From positions 2,111,334 through 2,175,333 of the forward strand of contig NZ_LVEM01000001.1 in the NCBI RefSeq assembly GCF_001641335.1: DNA of 64,000 nucleotides, read 5' to 3'. The notes under the pieces are model-generated. The model searched no databases, was not told where the DNA came from, and saw nothing but the letters and a program-made list of their open reading frames with translations. The translations under genes and the position numbers were made by a program. Of the stretch, positions 51,861 to 63,300 are shown one piece after another. Position 1 is the first letter of the stretch. Each line of letters begins with the position of its first letter. Source of the DNA: Bradyrhizobium stylosanthis. Lineage in GTDB: Bacteria > Pseudomonadota > Alphaproteobacteria > Rhizobiales > Xanthobacteraceae.

Positions 51861-52541
51861 GTGAACATTTCCCTTTATGACCTCTCGGTGTGGGTGCTGC
51901 CGCTTGTGCTCGCCATCACCTTCCACGAGGCCGCGCACGCTTTCGTCGCCTACCGCCTCGGCGACAACACGGCCTGGCAGCTCGGCCGCGTCAGCTTCAA
52001 CCCGTTCAAGCATATCGACCCGTTCGGCACCGTGATCCTCCCGGCGATGCTGCTGTTCGCGCATTCGCCGTTCCTGTTCGGCTATGCCAAGCCGGTGCCG
52101 GTGAATTTCCGCAAGCTCAACCACCCCAGGCTCGACATGGTCTGGGTGGCGCTGGCCGGGCCCGCCACCAACATCCTGCTGGCGCTTGTGGCGGCTCTCG
52201 CCCTGCACGCCCTGCCCTTCGCGCCGGCGGGGGCGGCGCAATGGATCTTCGACAATTTGAAGAATGCGCTGCTCATCAACGCCGTCCTGGCCGTCTTCAA
52301 CATGATGCCGATCCCGCCGCTGGACGGCGGGCGCGTCGCGGTCGGGCTGCTGCCGCGGCCGCTCGCGCTGCCGCTGGCCCGGCTGGAGCCGTTCGGTATG
52401 TTGATCCTGATCGGCCTGTTGATCCTGCTACCGCTCGTGGGCTCGCAGTTCGGTCTAAATCTTGATGTTATTTCAGCAATACTGCGGACGTTGACCGGTT
52501 ATGTGATTCAGGCTGTTCTCTTCCTGACCGGCAATGGGTAG
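51861..52541 (+). CDS. Site-2 protease-family intramembrane metalloprotease
   Basis: This 226-residue M50 protein has the zinc motif HEAAH in ITFHEAAHAFVAYRLG near residue 21 and the third ligand aspartate in IPPLDGGRVAVGLL near residue 155. It has about six hydrophobic segments. It would cleave transmembrane substrates inside the inner membrane. Members of this short subgroup (YwhC-like) are mostly uncharacterised. A small C-terminally anchored membrane protein gene follows 44 bp later on the same strand, so the two may be related in function. That link is inference only. Confidence 0.87.
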   Translation: MNISLYDLSVWVLPLVLAITFHEAAHAFVAYRLGDNTAWQLGRVSFNPFKHIDPFGTVILPAMLLFAHSPFLFGYAKPVPVNFRKLNHPRLDMVWVALAGPATNILLALVAALALHALPFAPAGAAQWIFDNLKNALLINAVLAVFNMMPIPPLDGGRVAVGLLPRPLALPLARLEPFGMLILIGLLILLPLVGSQFGLNLDVISAILRTLTGYVIQAVLFLTGNG

Positions 52542-52585
52542 TTGAAGCGAACATCCGAACACGAGCCGAAGGGCCAGAGGCCGAC

Positions 52586-53026
52586 TTGGTCAAAGCTGCC
52601 GATATGCTGATCGCGCGACGCGCGGACACCCGTGCCCGCGCCGATTTCGCCACCTGGAAGATGATGGCCAAGCTCAACGGGTCGTCCGCGCTGCCCCCGG
52701 AGGCCCAGGAGTTCCTCTCGAGCTACAAGAACCTGCTGGCGCAGATGAGCGAGGGCGAGGCCACCGAGGCGACCATCGGCGCGATCTACAAGGCCTATTA
52801 TGCCGAGATGGGCGGCGCGGGAACTCCGCCCGACGTCCGCCCCCGCCACTCCGAGCCGGCAGCGGACAATGTTACCGCCTTCCGTCGTCCCCCGCCGAAG
52901 CCGAAGACATCAGGCTTTTTCGGGACCGGCGCGGCCGCGGGAACCCAGAAACGGCCTCTCCCGGTGGCGCTGATCTTCGCCTGTCTGGTCGTGGTCTATG
53001 TCGGGATCCGGCTCTACTGGCGCTGA
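52586..53026 (+). CDS. Hypothetical protein with C-terminal TM anchor
   Basis: This 146-residue protein is soluble and helical at first (ADMLIARRADTRARADFATW, then LPPEAQEFLSSYKNLLAQMS), with a proline-rich linker (FRRPPPKPKTSGFF) and one C-terminal transmembrane helix ([21 protein letters not shown]). The start may be TTG at 52586 with AGAGG upstream, or the in-frame ATG at 52604. It overlaps the convergent tonB gene by 13 bp at its end. I do not recognise it. It could be a substrate or partner of the upstream protease. Confidence 0.65.
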   Translation: MVKAADMLIARRADTRARADFATWKMMAKLNGSSALPPEAQEFLSSYKNLLAQMSEGEATEATIGAIYKAYYAEMGGAGTPPDVRPRHSEPAADNVTAFRRPPPKPKTSGFFGTGAAAGTQKRPLPVALIFACLVVVYVGIRLYWR

Positions 53027-53841
53027 GCCTGCTTCTTCTTTTTCTTGTCGTCCGGCGGCTTGAACATGATCTCGACCGTGCGCTCGTAGCGATCCTCGGT
53101 CAGCGCGGCCGGCGGCGTCGGGAACGGATCGGATTTGTGGACCATGGAGATCGCGGCCGCATCGTAGGCCGGATCCCCTGACGACTGCACCACGTCCACC
53201 GACAGCACATTCCCACGCCGGTTCAGCGCGAAGCTCACCTTAGCGGTCTGGTTATTGGGCTCCTTGCCTTCCGGATTGACCTTGTGCGCCGAAAGATGCG
53301 CGCTGATCTTCCGGTTCCAGTCGGCCGTCAGCTTCAGCAGGTCCTTGCCGATGCCGAGCACGGGCGCCATCGCCTTCTCGGCCTCGCGCGTCGCGTCCTC
53401 GAAGGTCTGCCGCTCCATCGCGACCGACTTCTGCGACGCTTCCATCGCGGGCGTTTCGACGGCGGCGATCTTCGGATCGTCGTCCTGTTCCTTCTTCGGC
53501 TTGTTCTCGGTGACGATCCGATCGGCCTCCTCGACCTGCTGCGGCCGGTCCTGCGGCAGATCCGTCTCCTTGACCTCGGCCTTCTGCTCGGGCAGCGCCG
53601 GGCGCTCCTCCTGCTCTTCCGAGTCCGTGGGCCCCGGCGGCATGTCGGTCTCGCGTGCGGGCGGCGACGTCATCTCGACCGCGAACTCCGCCCCCGCCGC
53701 GCCCAGACCTTCGTCGCCGTCGTCGGCCTGCAGATTTGCCAGCGCGAGCGCAGCGCCACCCACGTGGAGCGCGACTGCAGCGATCGCAGCCAGGATCCAC
53801 AGCTTCCGGGATGATCTGGGTTCGAGCTCAGCGTCGGACAT
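53014..53841 (-). CDS. TonB-family energy transducer
   Basis: This 275-residue protein has a short cytoplasmic N-terminus, one transmembrane helix ([20 protein letters not shown]), a charged periplasmic linker rich in Glu/Lys, and the C-terminal TonB domain ([20 protein letters not shown], then [19 protein letters not shown]). The last residues are a lysine-rich tail ([10 protein letters not shown]). It couples the ExbB-ExbD proton motor to the outer-membrane receptor encoded at the far end of the operon. It is the last gene of the set, starting 9 bp after exbD ends, and overlaps the hypothetical gene end by 13 bp. Confidence 0.9.
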   Translation of the reverse strand: MSDAELEPRSSRKLWILAAIAAVALHVGGAALALANLQADDGDEGLGAAGAEFAVEMTSPPARETDMPPGPTDSEEQEERPALPEQKAEVKETDLPQDRPQQVEEADRIVTENKPKKEQDDDPKIAAVETPAMEASQKSVAMERQTFEDATREAEKAMAPVLGIGKDLLKLTADWNRKISAHLSAHKVNPEGKEPNNQTAKVSFALNRRGNVLSVDVVQSSGDPAYDAAAISMVHKSDPFPTPPAALTEDRYERTVEIMFKPPDDKKKKKQAQRQ

Positions 53842-53850
53842 GACGATCCT

Positions 53851-54315
53851 CTAGGGCTGCGCTGCGCCTGCGGCAGGCGCGCCCGCCGCCGAAGGAGGCC
53901 CTTCGAGCGCAACCAGCTTCACCCGTGTGTAGCCGCCGGAGCGCAACAGCTCCATGACGCCCATCAACTCGCCATAGGGCACGGACCGATCGGCACGCAG
54001 GAACAGGTACTTGTCCTTGCTCATGTCGGACATCGCATCGAGCGTCATGATCAACTCGGCGCGGTGCACGGAGTCCTCACCGATGGCGAGCGTCAGGTCA
54101 CGCTTGATGCTGAGATAGGTCGGCTTGTCCGGCTTCTTCTGCGGCGTCGCGCTCGAGGTCGGCAGGTCGATCGGCAGATCGACCGTCGAGAGCGGCGCTG
54201 CGACCATGAAGATGATCAGCAGCACCAGGATGACGTCGATGAACGGCGTGACGTTGATGTCATGCGTTTCCGAGAAATCGTCGTCGTCATCGTTGTCTGC
54301 AAGCGAAACGGCCAT
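53851..54315 (-). CDS. exbD: ExbD-family biopolymer transport protein
   Basis: This 154-residue protein has a cytoplasmic N-terminus, one transmembrane helix with the proton-carrying Asp in [20 protein letters not shown], and a periplasmic domain ([20 protein letters not shown] and [20 protein letters not shown]). It forms the proton channel with ExbB. The spacing to exbB is 3 bp and to tonB 9 bp, so they are co-translated. An alanine-rich tail follows the domain. Confidence 0.92.
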   Translation of the reverse strand: MAVSLADNDDDDDFSETHDINVTPFIDVILVLLIIFMVAAPLSTVDLPIDLPTSSATPQKKPDKPTYLSIKRDLTLAIGEDSVHRAELIMTLDAMSDMSKDKYLFLRADRSVPYGELMGVMELLRSGGYTRVKLVALEGPPSAAGAPAAGAAQP

Positions 54316-54318
54316 GGT

Positions 54319-55250
<932 letters not shown>

Positions 55251-55254
<4 letters not shown>

Positions 55255-55940
55255 ACTTCGGCCCAGTAGCGAATGAGATTGTGATAGATACCCGTCAATT
55301 TGACCGTTTCGGGATCGTCACGCCCGAGCCGTTCCACCAGCGCCTGTATCGCGGTGTCGAGGTCAAAGATCATGCTCCGGGCTTGATCGTCCCGTATCAT
55401 GCTCTGAAGCCAGAAGAAAGACGCAACCCGCGTTCCCCGCGTCACCGGCGTGACGAGATGGAGGCTGGTCGAGGGATAGAGCACGCAGTCGCCGGCTGGC
55501 AACTTGACTTCGTGCGAACCGTAGGTGTCCTCGATCACAAGTTCGCCACCGTCATATTCTTCCGGCTCGGCGAGGAACAGCGTGACCGACAGGTCGGTGC
55601 GGATGCGAAGGCCGGTCAGGCGGTCGCCGCGGATCGCATTGTCGACATGCAGCCCGAAATGGTGGCCGCTATCGGCCGCATAGCGGTTGAACAGCGGCGG
55701 GAAGATCTGGAGCGGGATCGCCGCCGCGATGAAGCGCGGGTTTGACGTCAGCGCCGAGATGATGCGGTTGCCGAGCTTGCGCGCGACCTCGCCATCGGGC
55801 GGCAATTGCTCGTTGCGCTTGACCATGGCCGACTGCGACCCTGCGGTCGAGCGGCCATCCTCCCATTCGCAGGCATCCATGATGCGGCGGAAATCCGCCA
55901 CATCATCTTTGCTCAGGATGCCAGGCAGGCACGTCAACAT
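55251..55940 (-). CDS. piuC: PKHD-type Fe(II)/2-oxoglutarate dioxygenase (PiuC/YbiX)
   Basis: This 229-residue protein is the PiuC/YbiX-family hydroxylase. The iron triad is His98 and Asp100 in [10 protein letters not shown] and His161 in TSLHLVTPV, with Arg171 for 2-oxoglutarate. E. coli ybiX lies next to the catecholate receptor gene fiu, and Pseudomonas piuC next to piuA, the same arrangement as here. A long upstream reading was rejected because the receptor gene fills it; MLTCLPGIL is the start. The substrate of this family is still unclear, although a role in iron uptake is expected. Confidence 0.9.
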
Positions 55941-55942
55941 GA

Positions 55943-58384
55943 TCAGAACTTCGCTGTCGTGACGATGTAGAACGCCCGCCCCGGCGCGACCGCCACGAAC
56001 GGCACTGCGCTGCGATAGAGCGTATCGTAGTACAGCTTGTTGGTGAGGTTCTGGGCGTAGAACTTCATCGTCCAGTTCTTGTCGATCTTCTTCTCGACGA
56101 ACGCGTCGAAGCGCCAGTAGGCCGGCAGCTCGTTGCCGGTGTTGGCCGCGAACGTGCCGCCATAGACCTTGGAGCGGTACACCGCCTGCCCGCCCAGCTC
56201 CCAGCCGCCGTCGAACTTGTACTTGGTCAGCATGCTGAACGACTGGTGGGCGACGTTGGCGAGCTGCAGGCCGATGTTGGAGGCAATGCCGCTCTGCGTG
56301 ACCTTCGACTGCATCAGCACGAGGCCGCCGAAGATGCTCCAACGGTCGGTGATCTTGCCTTCGGCCTCGATGTCGATGCCCTGGATCCGGTAGGCCGCGC
56401 CCGAGGTCAGCGTCTGCACGCCGTTCACGGGCACCGTCTCTCGCGCATTGTCCTTCGTGGTCTGGAACAGCGCAGCGCTGACCAGCAGGTGACGATCCGC
56501 CAATTCCCACTTGGTGCCGACCTCGGCAGCCTTGTTGCGCTCGGGGCCGAGCAGGATGGCGGTATTCGCCGGAACGCCACCGTAATCGGTGCCCGTCGCG
56601 TCGAGCTCCGACCCGAACGGATTTGCCGAGGTCGCATAGGCCACATAGACGCTGCCGATCGACATCGGCTTGTAGACCGCGCCGACGTTGTAATTGACGA
56701 GATCGTTGTTCTGCTTGAGCCAGGCCGAGTTGGTGGACGAGCTCTGGCTGTAGCCGTCATAGCGGACGCCGCCGTTGAGGATGACGGTGTCCTGCCAGTT
56801 CGCGGTGTCCATGACATAGACGCTGCTGGTGTTGACGCCATAGCGCGTCGGATTTCCAACCAGCGAGGGCAGAGTGCTGAAGGGAATGTAGGTGTATTGC
56901 GGCGCGTAGAGATTGACGCCCGTGACCGCGCCGTTGCTGGTCGAGCCGCCGCCGAACAGCTCGGACGAGAGGCCGGTGTAGCGGTCGATCGAGATGTTCT
57001 CGTTGGTGTATTCGACGCCGAGCACCGCGGTGTGCTTGACCCCGCCGGTGTCGAGCTTGAACGTGGCCTCGTTCTGGTTGGCCCACACGTCCACGTTCTG
57101 GTAGCGGCTCTGTGCGCTCGCCGTCGTGGTCCAGAGCATCGGATTGCCGGCGATCGTGTTCGGGTTCTGCGGCAGCGTGCCGATGTAGTTCAGCACCGAG
57201 TGCTCGCCGCGCACCTTGCTGGTCAGCGTGATGGCCTCGTTGACCTTGTACTCGATCGTACCGGTGCCGAAATCCTGCCGCGCGGTCTGGAAGTCGCGAT
57301 TGAGGAAGCCGTACCAGTTCTGGCGCGGAATGCCGGCCGAGGTCACCGGCACGTTACCCTGCTTGTAGTAGGGTACGCCGAAATCGGGATAGCCGCTGAG
57401 GTCGGTGTGGACGTAGTTCGTCGTGATCTTGATGTCGTTGGTCGGGGTGTACTTGGTCGAGACGAAGCTGCCCCAGCGATTGTCGGTCACGTAGTTGCGC
57501 CCGGCGACGTTGGCGTCCTGGAACAGACCGCCGGTGCGCACCGAGAACGAGGGATCGATGACCTGGTTGACGTCGAGCGTGACGCGCTTGGTCATGTCGG
57601 TGCCGAACTCGGAATCGATGCGCTGGAAGTTGCGATCGCCCGCCTGCTTGGTGACGATGTTGATGGCGCCGCCGGCGGTGCCGCGGCCGGCATAGGACGA
57701 CGCCGGGCCGCGCAGGATCTCGATCTGCTCGGTGAAGAAGTTCTCGCGAATGGAGACCGCGGGATCGCGAATGCCGTCGATGAAGACGTCGTTGCGCGCG
57801 TCGAAGCCGCGGATGAAGAAGCGGTCGCCGAACGCATTGCCGCCCTCCCCCGAGCCCAGCGTCACGCCGGCGGTCGAGCGGCCGATCTCCTTCAGCGTCG
57901 TGGCGTTCTTGTCCTCGAGCACTTCCTTGCTCAGCACCGTGATGGTCTTCGGCGTGTTCAACAGCGGCTCGGGAAACTTGCCCGAGGCCTGGACGTGGTC
58001 GACCTTGTACGGCGCGGCCGGATCCGAATAGGGATTGCGGTCCACTTCGCCGGCCGGTGCCGCGGGCGCGGCGGCCTGCTGGGCCGCCTGCTGCCGCTGC
58101 GCCGCACGGCGCAGCGCGTTGCGGGCGCGGACCTGATCAGGCGTCGGCTTCGAGGCGGTCGGACGCGGACGCGCGACGGGAGCATCGACCGTTACCGGCG
58201 GCAGGTTCGACTGCTGCGCCTCTGCGCCGCTCGACACCGACGCCACCGCGATCAAGCTCGCGACGGCCGAGACCTTCTTGCCGGAAATGCCCGAAGACTT
58301 TTCGTCAACCGGATCGAATGCTGCGACCGAACGCAACGACTTCGGTGCGACCACCTGCCCCATTACAACACGCCCCATCTTCAT
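55943..58384 (-). CDS. TonB-dependent siderophore receptor (Fiu/PiuA-like)
   Basis: This 813-residue outer-membrane receptor has a signal region, a plug domain with [40 protein letters not shown] and [20 protein letters not shown], and a 22-stranded barrel ending in [17 protein letters not shown]. It resembles Fiu/PiuA catecholate receptors, and the adjacent piuC gene agrees. It is the first gene of the operon leading to piuC, exbB, exbD and tonB. The start at 58384 was chosen because it leaves a plausible signal sequence; the ribosome site is weak. Irr-like half-sites lie 110-165 bp upstream. Confidence 0.9.
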   Translation of the reverse strand: MKMGRVVMGQVVAPKSLRSVAAFDPVDEKSSGISGKKVSAVASLIAVASVSSGAEAQQSNLPPVTVDAPVARPRPTASKPTPDQVRARNALRRAAQRQQAAQQAAAPAAPAGEVDRNPYSDPAAPYKVDHVQASGKFPEPLLNTPKTITVLSKEVLEDKNATTLKEIGRSTAGVTLGSGEGGNAFGDRFFIRGFDARNDVFIDGIRDPAVSIRENFFTEQIEILRGPASSYAGRGTAGGAINIVTKQAGDRNFQRIDSEFGTDMTKRVTLDVNQVIDPSFSVRTGGLFQDANVAGRNYVTDNRWGSFVSTKYTPTNDIKITTNYVHTDLSGYPDFGVPYYKQGNVPVTSAGIPRQNWYGFLNRDFQTARQDFGTGTIEYKVNEAITLTSKVRGEHSVLNYIGTLPQNPNTIAGNPMLWTTTASAQSRYQNVDVWANQNEATFKLDTGGVKHTAVLGVEYTNENISIDRYTGLSSELFGGGSTSNGAVTGVNLYAPQYTYIPFSTLPSLVGNPTRYGVNTSSVYVMDTANWQDTVILNGGVRYDGYSQSSSTNSAWLKQNNDLVNYNVGAVYKPMSIGSVYVAYATSANPFGSELDATGTDYGGVPANTAILLGPERNKAAEVGTKWELADRHLLVSAALFQTTKDNARETVPVNGVQTLTSGAAYRIQGIDIEAEGKITDRWSIFGGLVLMQSKVTQSGIASNIGLQLANVAHQSFSMLTKYKFDGGWELGGQAVYRSKVYGGTFAANTGNELPAYWRFDAFVEKKIDKNWTMKFYAQNLTNKLYYDTLYRSAVPFVAVAPGRAFYIVTTAKF

Positions 58385-58493
58385 GTTCGCTCGTTCACTT
58401 CGACGAGCGATTGGGCTGTTGGTATCGGCGGCAAAATAGTGGGTCAATGCGGGCAAGCCGCGAGAACCCTTGAATAAGTCCAGATCAAAACGA

Positions 58494-58547
58494 TTCTAAA
58501 CTGTAGTTTGAAACGGTTCTAAACAAAGATTGGACTCGTTCTAAAAC
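58494..58547. promoter_or_regulatory. Tandem Irr-like (iron control element) half-sites
   Basis: TTCTAAAC occurs at 58494-58501 and 58517-58524, and TTCTAAAAC at 58539-58547, spaced 23 and 22 bp. The middle copy pairs with GTTTGAAA at 58506-58513 to give an inverted repeat close to the rhizobial iron control element (TTTAGAA/TTCTAAA). The array is upstream of the siderophore receptor, where Irr- or Fur-type control is expected. Confidence 0.55.
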
Positions 58548-58590
58548 AGCTACGAAAAATGCCGCGAAATCGACGATTGGCGCAGCGATA

Positions 58591-58830
58591 TCAATCGCTG
58601 CTCGGCGGCTTCATCAGCGAGAACAATTCGTCGACGGTCTTCTGCGCAACGGCGCGCACACGATCGGTGTTCTCCATGCCGGCGATGTTGACGCCGTTGA
58701 CCACGGCTTTGATCTCGTCGCGGAAGTCGGTGAGAAAGCGCAAGGGGTCGCGCTGCTCGTTGGCGACGCGCGCAATCAACCCCGTGATCAGAATCTGACA
58801 CGCGATCAGCTTGCCGTTCAGTTCATCCAT
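58591..58830 (-). CDS. Hypothetical helical protein, 79 residues, possibly iron-regulated
   Basis: This protein starts MDELNGKLIACQILITGLIA and is almost wholly helical, with FLTDFRDEIKAVVNGV and VRAVAQKTVDELFSLM. The start has GGGGGAG about 8 nt upstream. An iron-control-like inverted repeat (TTTAGAA...TTCTT) lies at 58906-58920, about 76 bp before the start. It is transcribed toward the receptor operon promoter. I do not recognise the family. Its position suggests a role in, or regulation by, iron. Confidence 0.6.
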   Translation of the reverse strand: MDELNGKLIACQILITGLIARVANEQRDPLRFLTDFRDEIKAVVNGVNIAGMENTDRVRAVAQKTVDELFSLMKPPSSD

Positions 58831-58905
58831 GATGCACTCCCCCTCGTGGAGGCGCCGATATGGACGATGCCGATTTTCCTGACAACCGAAACGCGGCTCG
58901 CGCGA

Positions 58906-58920
58906 TTTAGAACCGTTCTT
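58906..58920. promoter_or_regulatory. Irr-like box upstream of 79-residue gene
   Basis: TTTAGAACCGTTCTT contains a complete left half of the iron control element and an incomplete right half. It lies in the 58831-59210 gap, which otherwise holds no gene. The right part of the gap contains the RND promoter region. Confidence 0.4.
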
Positions 58921-59110
58921 GCGATGCGTCCTGCCGCGATTCCGGTCAGCGCACCCATCGGCCTCGGCACACCGTTTCCGATCATTGCACAAGGTTTGCA
59001 CGCTGATCGGTTCGGCTGGGAAAATGCAGCACTGCACACCGGCGCGCCAGCGAGTTGCCCAAGCGGTGCAAAGCTTTCCAATTGTTTAGGATTCGCTGCC
59101 GATAGTGCTG

Positions 59111-59140
59111 TTTACACTGGAACTTGGCGTGTATTATACA
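59111..59140. promoter_or_regulatory. Candidate promoter and palindrome of the RND pair
   Basis: TTTACA (59111-59116) with TATTAT or TTATAC downstream gives a possible promoter, though spacing of 15 or 17 bp makes it imperfect. The putative -10 lies in TGTAT-T-ATACA (59130-59140), a perfect 11-bp palindrome that may be a repressor site. No regulator gene is adjacent. Confidence 0.35.
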
Positions 59141-59210
59141 AGCGCGCTGGAACCCTACGATTGCCCCAAAATTCGTAAAGCTAGGGCATAAGAAGCCGAC
59201 ACGAGCCGAT

Positions 59211-60383
59211 ATGAAAAAAACACGGCCGATCCTCTGGATTCTGATCCTCGCGGCCGTGGCCTCCGCGGGTTACTACGGTTGGCACAAATACGGCTCGCCG
59301 GACGCCGGAAAAGCCCAGACAGCTCAAAAGGGTCCGCCCCGCGCGCCCCCCATTCCCGTCAGCGTCACGCCGGTCCAGAAGGTTGATTTTCCGGTCTATC
59401 TGACCGGTCTCGGCACGGTTCAGGGCTTCAACACGGTCCAGGTCCGGACCCGGGTGGATGGACAAATCGACAAGATCGCCTTCACCGAAGGGCAGATCGT
59501 CAAGGAGGGCGAGCTTCTCGCCTCGATCGATCCCCGCCCCTATCAAGCCACGCTCGACCAGGCCAAGGCCAAGAAGGCCCAGGACGAAGCGAATCTCGCC
59601 AACGCCAATCTCGAGCTCCAGCGCGCCATGAAGCTCGGCGAGTTCGCGACCGCGCAGCGGGTCGACTCCCAGCGCTCGACCGTCGCCCAGCTCACCGCCC
59701 AGATCGCCGCCGACGAGGCCGCGATCGCCAACGCCCAGACCCAGCTCGACTACACCCAGGTCAAGGCGCCGATCACCGGCGTCGCAGGCCTGCGCCAGGT
59801 CGACGTCGGCAACATCGCCACCGCCTCCTCGCAGACGGGCATCGTCACCATCACGCAGGTCGAGCCGATTTCGGTGATCTTCACCGCGCCGGAGGACCAG
59901 CTTCCCTATATCAGCGAGGGCCAGAAGGCCGGGGCGCTCAAGGTCATCGCGTTCACCACCGACGGCAAGAAGACGCTGGCGGAAGGCAAGCTTGCCGTCA
60001 TCAACAACCAGGTCGACACGACCAGCGGGACGATCCGGCTCAAGGCGGTGTTCGACAACAAGGACCATTCACTGTGGCCGGGACAGTCGGTTTCGACCCG
60101 TCTCCTGGTGCGCACGCTGAAGGACGCGACCGTCGTGCCGGATGACGCGGTCCAGCATTCGACCAACGGCCTCTATGCCTATACCGTCAATCAGGACAAC
60201 AAGGCCGAGGTGCACAAGATCAAGGTCAGCTACGCCATCGACGGCCATTCCGTCGTCGACGAAGGGCTCACGCCCGGGCAGCAGGTGATCACTGGCGGTC
60301 AGTTCAAGGTGCAACCCGGAAGCCTCGTCTCGACGGCGGTGGCAAGTTCAGAACCGGGACAGAATAAGGTACGACGGGAATGA
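59211..60383 (+). CDS. RND efflux periplasmic adaptor (membrane fusion protein)
   Basis: This 390-residue protein starts MKKTRPILWILILAAVASAG with one membrane anchor, then the lipoyl halves (VDFPVYLTGLGTVQGFNTVQ), an alpha-hairpin (LDQAKAKKAQDEANLANANL) and beta-barrel parts. It is a typical MdtA/AcrA-type adaptor bridging the RND pump and an outer-membrane channel. The start at 59211 agrees with the hydrophobic anchor. Its stop overlaps the RND pump start by 4 bp. No outer-membrane factor gene is in this window. Confidence 0.92.
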   Translation: MKKTRPILWILILAAVASAGYYGWHKYGSPDAGKAQTAQKGPPRAPPIPVSVTPVQKVDFPVYLTGLGTVQGFNTVQVRTRVDGQIDKIAFTEGQIVKEGELLASIDPRPYQATLDQAKAKKAQDEANLANANLELQRAMKLGEFATAQRVDSQRSTVAQLTAQIAADEAAIANAQTQLDYTQVKAPITGVAGLRQVDVGNIATASSQTGIVTITQVEPISVIFTAPEDQLPYISEGQKAGALKVIAFTTDGKKTLAEGKLAVINNQVDTTSGTIRLKAVFDNKDHSLWPGQSVSTRLLVRTLKDATVVPDDAVQHSTNGLYAYTVNQDNKAEVHKIKVSYAIDGHSVVDEGLTPGQQVITGGQFKVQPGSLVSTAVASSEPGQNKVRRE

Positions 60384-63300
60384 CCGAGGGCGGGATTTCG
60401 GCACCTTTCATCCGTTATCCCATCGGCACCTCGCTGCTGATGGCCGGAATCCTTTTCGTCGGTCTCGTCGCCTATCCCCTGCTGCCGGTCGCACCGCTGC
60501 CGCAGGTCGACTTCCCGACCATCCAGATCACCGCCAACCTGCCGGGCGGCAGCCCCGAGACGATGGCCTCGTCGGTTGCCCAGCCGCTGGAGCGCCAGTT
60601 CGCCCAGATCCCCGGCATCGCCCAGATGACTTCGACGAGTTATCTCGGCACCGCGTCGATCACCATCCAGTTCGACCTCAACCGCAGCATCGACGGCGCC
60701 GCCAACGACGTGCAGGGCGCCATCAACGCCGCCAGCGGCCAGCTGCCGAAGAACCTGCCTTCGCCGCCGACCTACCGCAAGGTCAACCCGGCCGACGCTC
60801 CGATCCTGCTGCTGTCGGCGACCTCGGAGACGCTGCCTCTGACCACCGTCAGCGACGCAGTCGACGCGCAGCTCGCCCAGCAGATCAGCCAGCTCTCGGG
60901 CGTGGCCCAGGTCTTCATCGGCGGCCAGCAGAAACCGTCCATCCGCATCCAGGTCGACCCGGCGAAGCTCGTCGCCAAGGGCCTGTCGATGGAGGACGTC
61001 CGCAGCCAGATCGCGATCACCACGGTCGACAGCCCCAAGGGCAATATCGACGGCGAGAAGCGCGCCTACACGATCTACGCCAACGACCAGCTCACCCAGT
61101 CCAAGGACTGGAACGACGTCATCATCGCCTACCGCAACGGAGGCCCGTTGCGAATCCGCGACATCGGCCAGGCGGTCAGCGGCGCCGAGGACGCCAAGCA
61201 GGCGGCCTGGGCCAATGGCAAGCGCGGCGTGTTCCTGGTGATCTTCAAGCAGCCGGGCGCCAACGTCATCGAGACCGTCGACAGGATCAAGGCGACCCTG
61301 CCCCGTCTCGTGGCGGCGATCCCGCCCGCGATCAAGATCGAGCTGATCAGCGACCGCACCACCACCATCCGCGCCGCGGTCGAGGACGTCCAGTTCACGC
61401 TGCTCTTGACCATCGCCCTGGTGGTCATGGTCATCTTCATCTTCCTGCGCAGCTTCTGGGCCACCGTCATCCCCACCATCACGGTTCCACTGGCGCTATT
61501 GGGCGCGTGTGCGCTGATGTGGGTGGTCGGCTATTCGCTCGACAATCTGTCGCTGATGGCGCTCACCATCGCGGTCGGATTCGTCGTCGACGACGCCATC
61601 GTGATGCTCGAGAACATCACGCGCTATATCGAGGAGGGCGAATCTCCGATGGCGGCGGCCTTCCGCGGTTCCAAGGAAATCGGCTTCACCATCGTGTCGA
61701 TCAGCATCTCGCTGGTCGCGGTGCTGATCCCGCTGCTGCTGATGGGCGGCATCATCGGCCGCCTGTTCCGGGAATTCGCCGTCGTTCTGGCCATGACCAT
61801 CTTCGTCTCGATGTTCGTGTCGCTGACGCTGACGCCGATGATGGCCTCGCGCTTCCTGCGCGCCCATGGAGAAGTGTCCCACGGCAAGTTCTACCAGTGG
61901 AGCGAGCGCGCCTTCGACAGCATGCTGCGCGGCTACGAATATGTGCTCGACCATGCCCTTGCCTGGCGGCGCACCACGCTCACGATCTTCTTCGCGACGC
62001 TCGGCCTGTCGATCTACCTGTTCATCCTGATCCCGAAAGGCTTCTTCCCGCAGCAGGACGTCGGCCTGATCACGGCGACCTCCGAAGCCTCACAGGACAT
62101 CTCGTTCAAGGAGATGCAGCGCCGTCAGGTCGAGCTCGGCAAGATCGTGATGGAAGACCCCGACGTCGCCACGATCGCGATGAACATCGGCGGCAGCGGC
62201 CGCGCCGGCAACAACGGCAACATGTTCATCACGCTGAAGCCGCGCAACCAGCGTGAGGCCTCGGCGCAGCAGATCATCGCGCGGCTGCGTCCCAAGCTCG
62301 AGAAGGTGTCCGGCGCCCGTCTCTACATGCAGGCGGCCCAGGACGTCCGCCTCGGCGGCCGGCCGACCCGCACGCAGTTCGAGTTCACACTGCAGGATGC
62401 CGATCTCGCCGAGCTCAACGACTGGGCGCCGAAGATCCTGGCCAAGATGCAGACGCTGCCGGAGCTGCGCGACGTCGCCACCGACCAGCAGACCCAGGGC
62501 ACCACGGTCCAGCTCAAGATCAACCGCGACACCGCCTCGCGCTACGGCATCCAGCCGCAGCTGATCGACGACACGCTGTACGACGCCTTTGGTCAGCGGC
62601 AGGTGACGCAGTATTTCACCCAGCTCAACACCTACAAGGTGATCCTCGAAATCCTGCCGGAGCTGCAGGGCAATCTCGACAGCCTGAACAAGCTCTATCT
62701 GAAATCGCCGCTGACCGGCGACCAGGTGCCGCTGTCGACCTTCGCGACCTGGACCACCGATCCGGTCCGCCCGCTCTCGATCAGCCACCAGGGCCAGTTC
62801 CCGGCGATCACGATCAGCTTCAACCTCGCGCAGGGCGTTGCGCTCGGCCAGGCCACCGAGGCCGTGCAGAAGGCGATGGCCGATCTCGGCGCGCCGCCGA
62901 CGCTGAACTCGAGCTTCCAGGGCACCGCACAGGCGTTCCAGCAATCGCTCGGCACGGTGCCGCTGCTGATCCTCGCCGCGCTGGTCGTGGTCTATCTGAT
63001 CCTCGGCATCCTCTACGAGAGCTACATCCACCCGATCACGATTCTATCCACGCTGCCCTCGGCCGGCGTCGGCGCTCTCGCGATCCTGATGGCGGCCGGA
63101 TTCGACTTCAGCCTGATCGCGCTGATCGGCATCATCCTCTTGATCGGCATCGTGAAGAAGAACGGCATCATGATGGTCGACTTCGCCATCGCCGCCGAGC
63201 GCGACGAGCACAAGACGCCGGCGGAATCGATCCGCCAGGCCGCGCTGCTGCGTTTCCGCCCGATCATGATGACGACGATGGCCGCCCTGCTCGGCGGCGT

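Noticed and set aside
56246..58477. 743-residue plus-strand frame opposite the TonB receptor
   Set aside because: Antisense shadow of the receptor; Arg/Val/Asp-rich composition without any recognisable motif.
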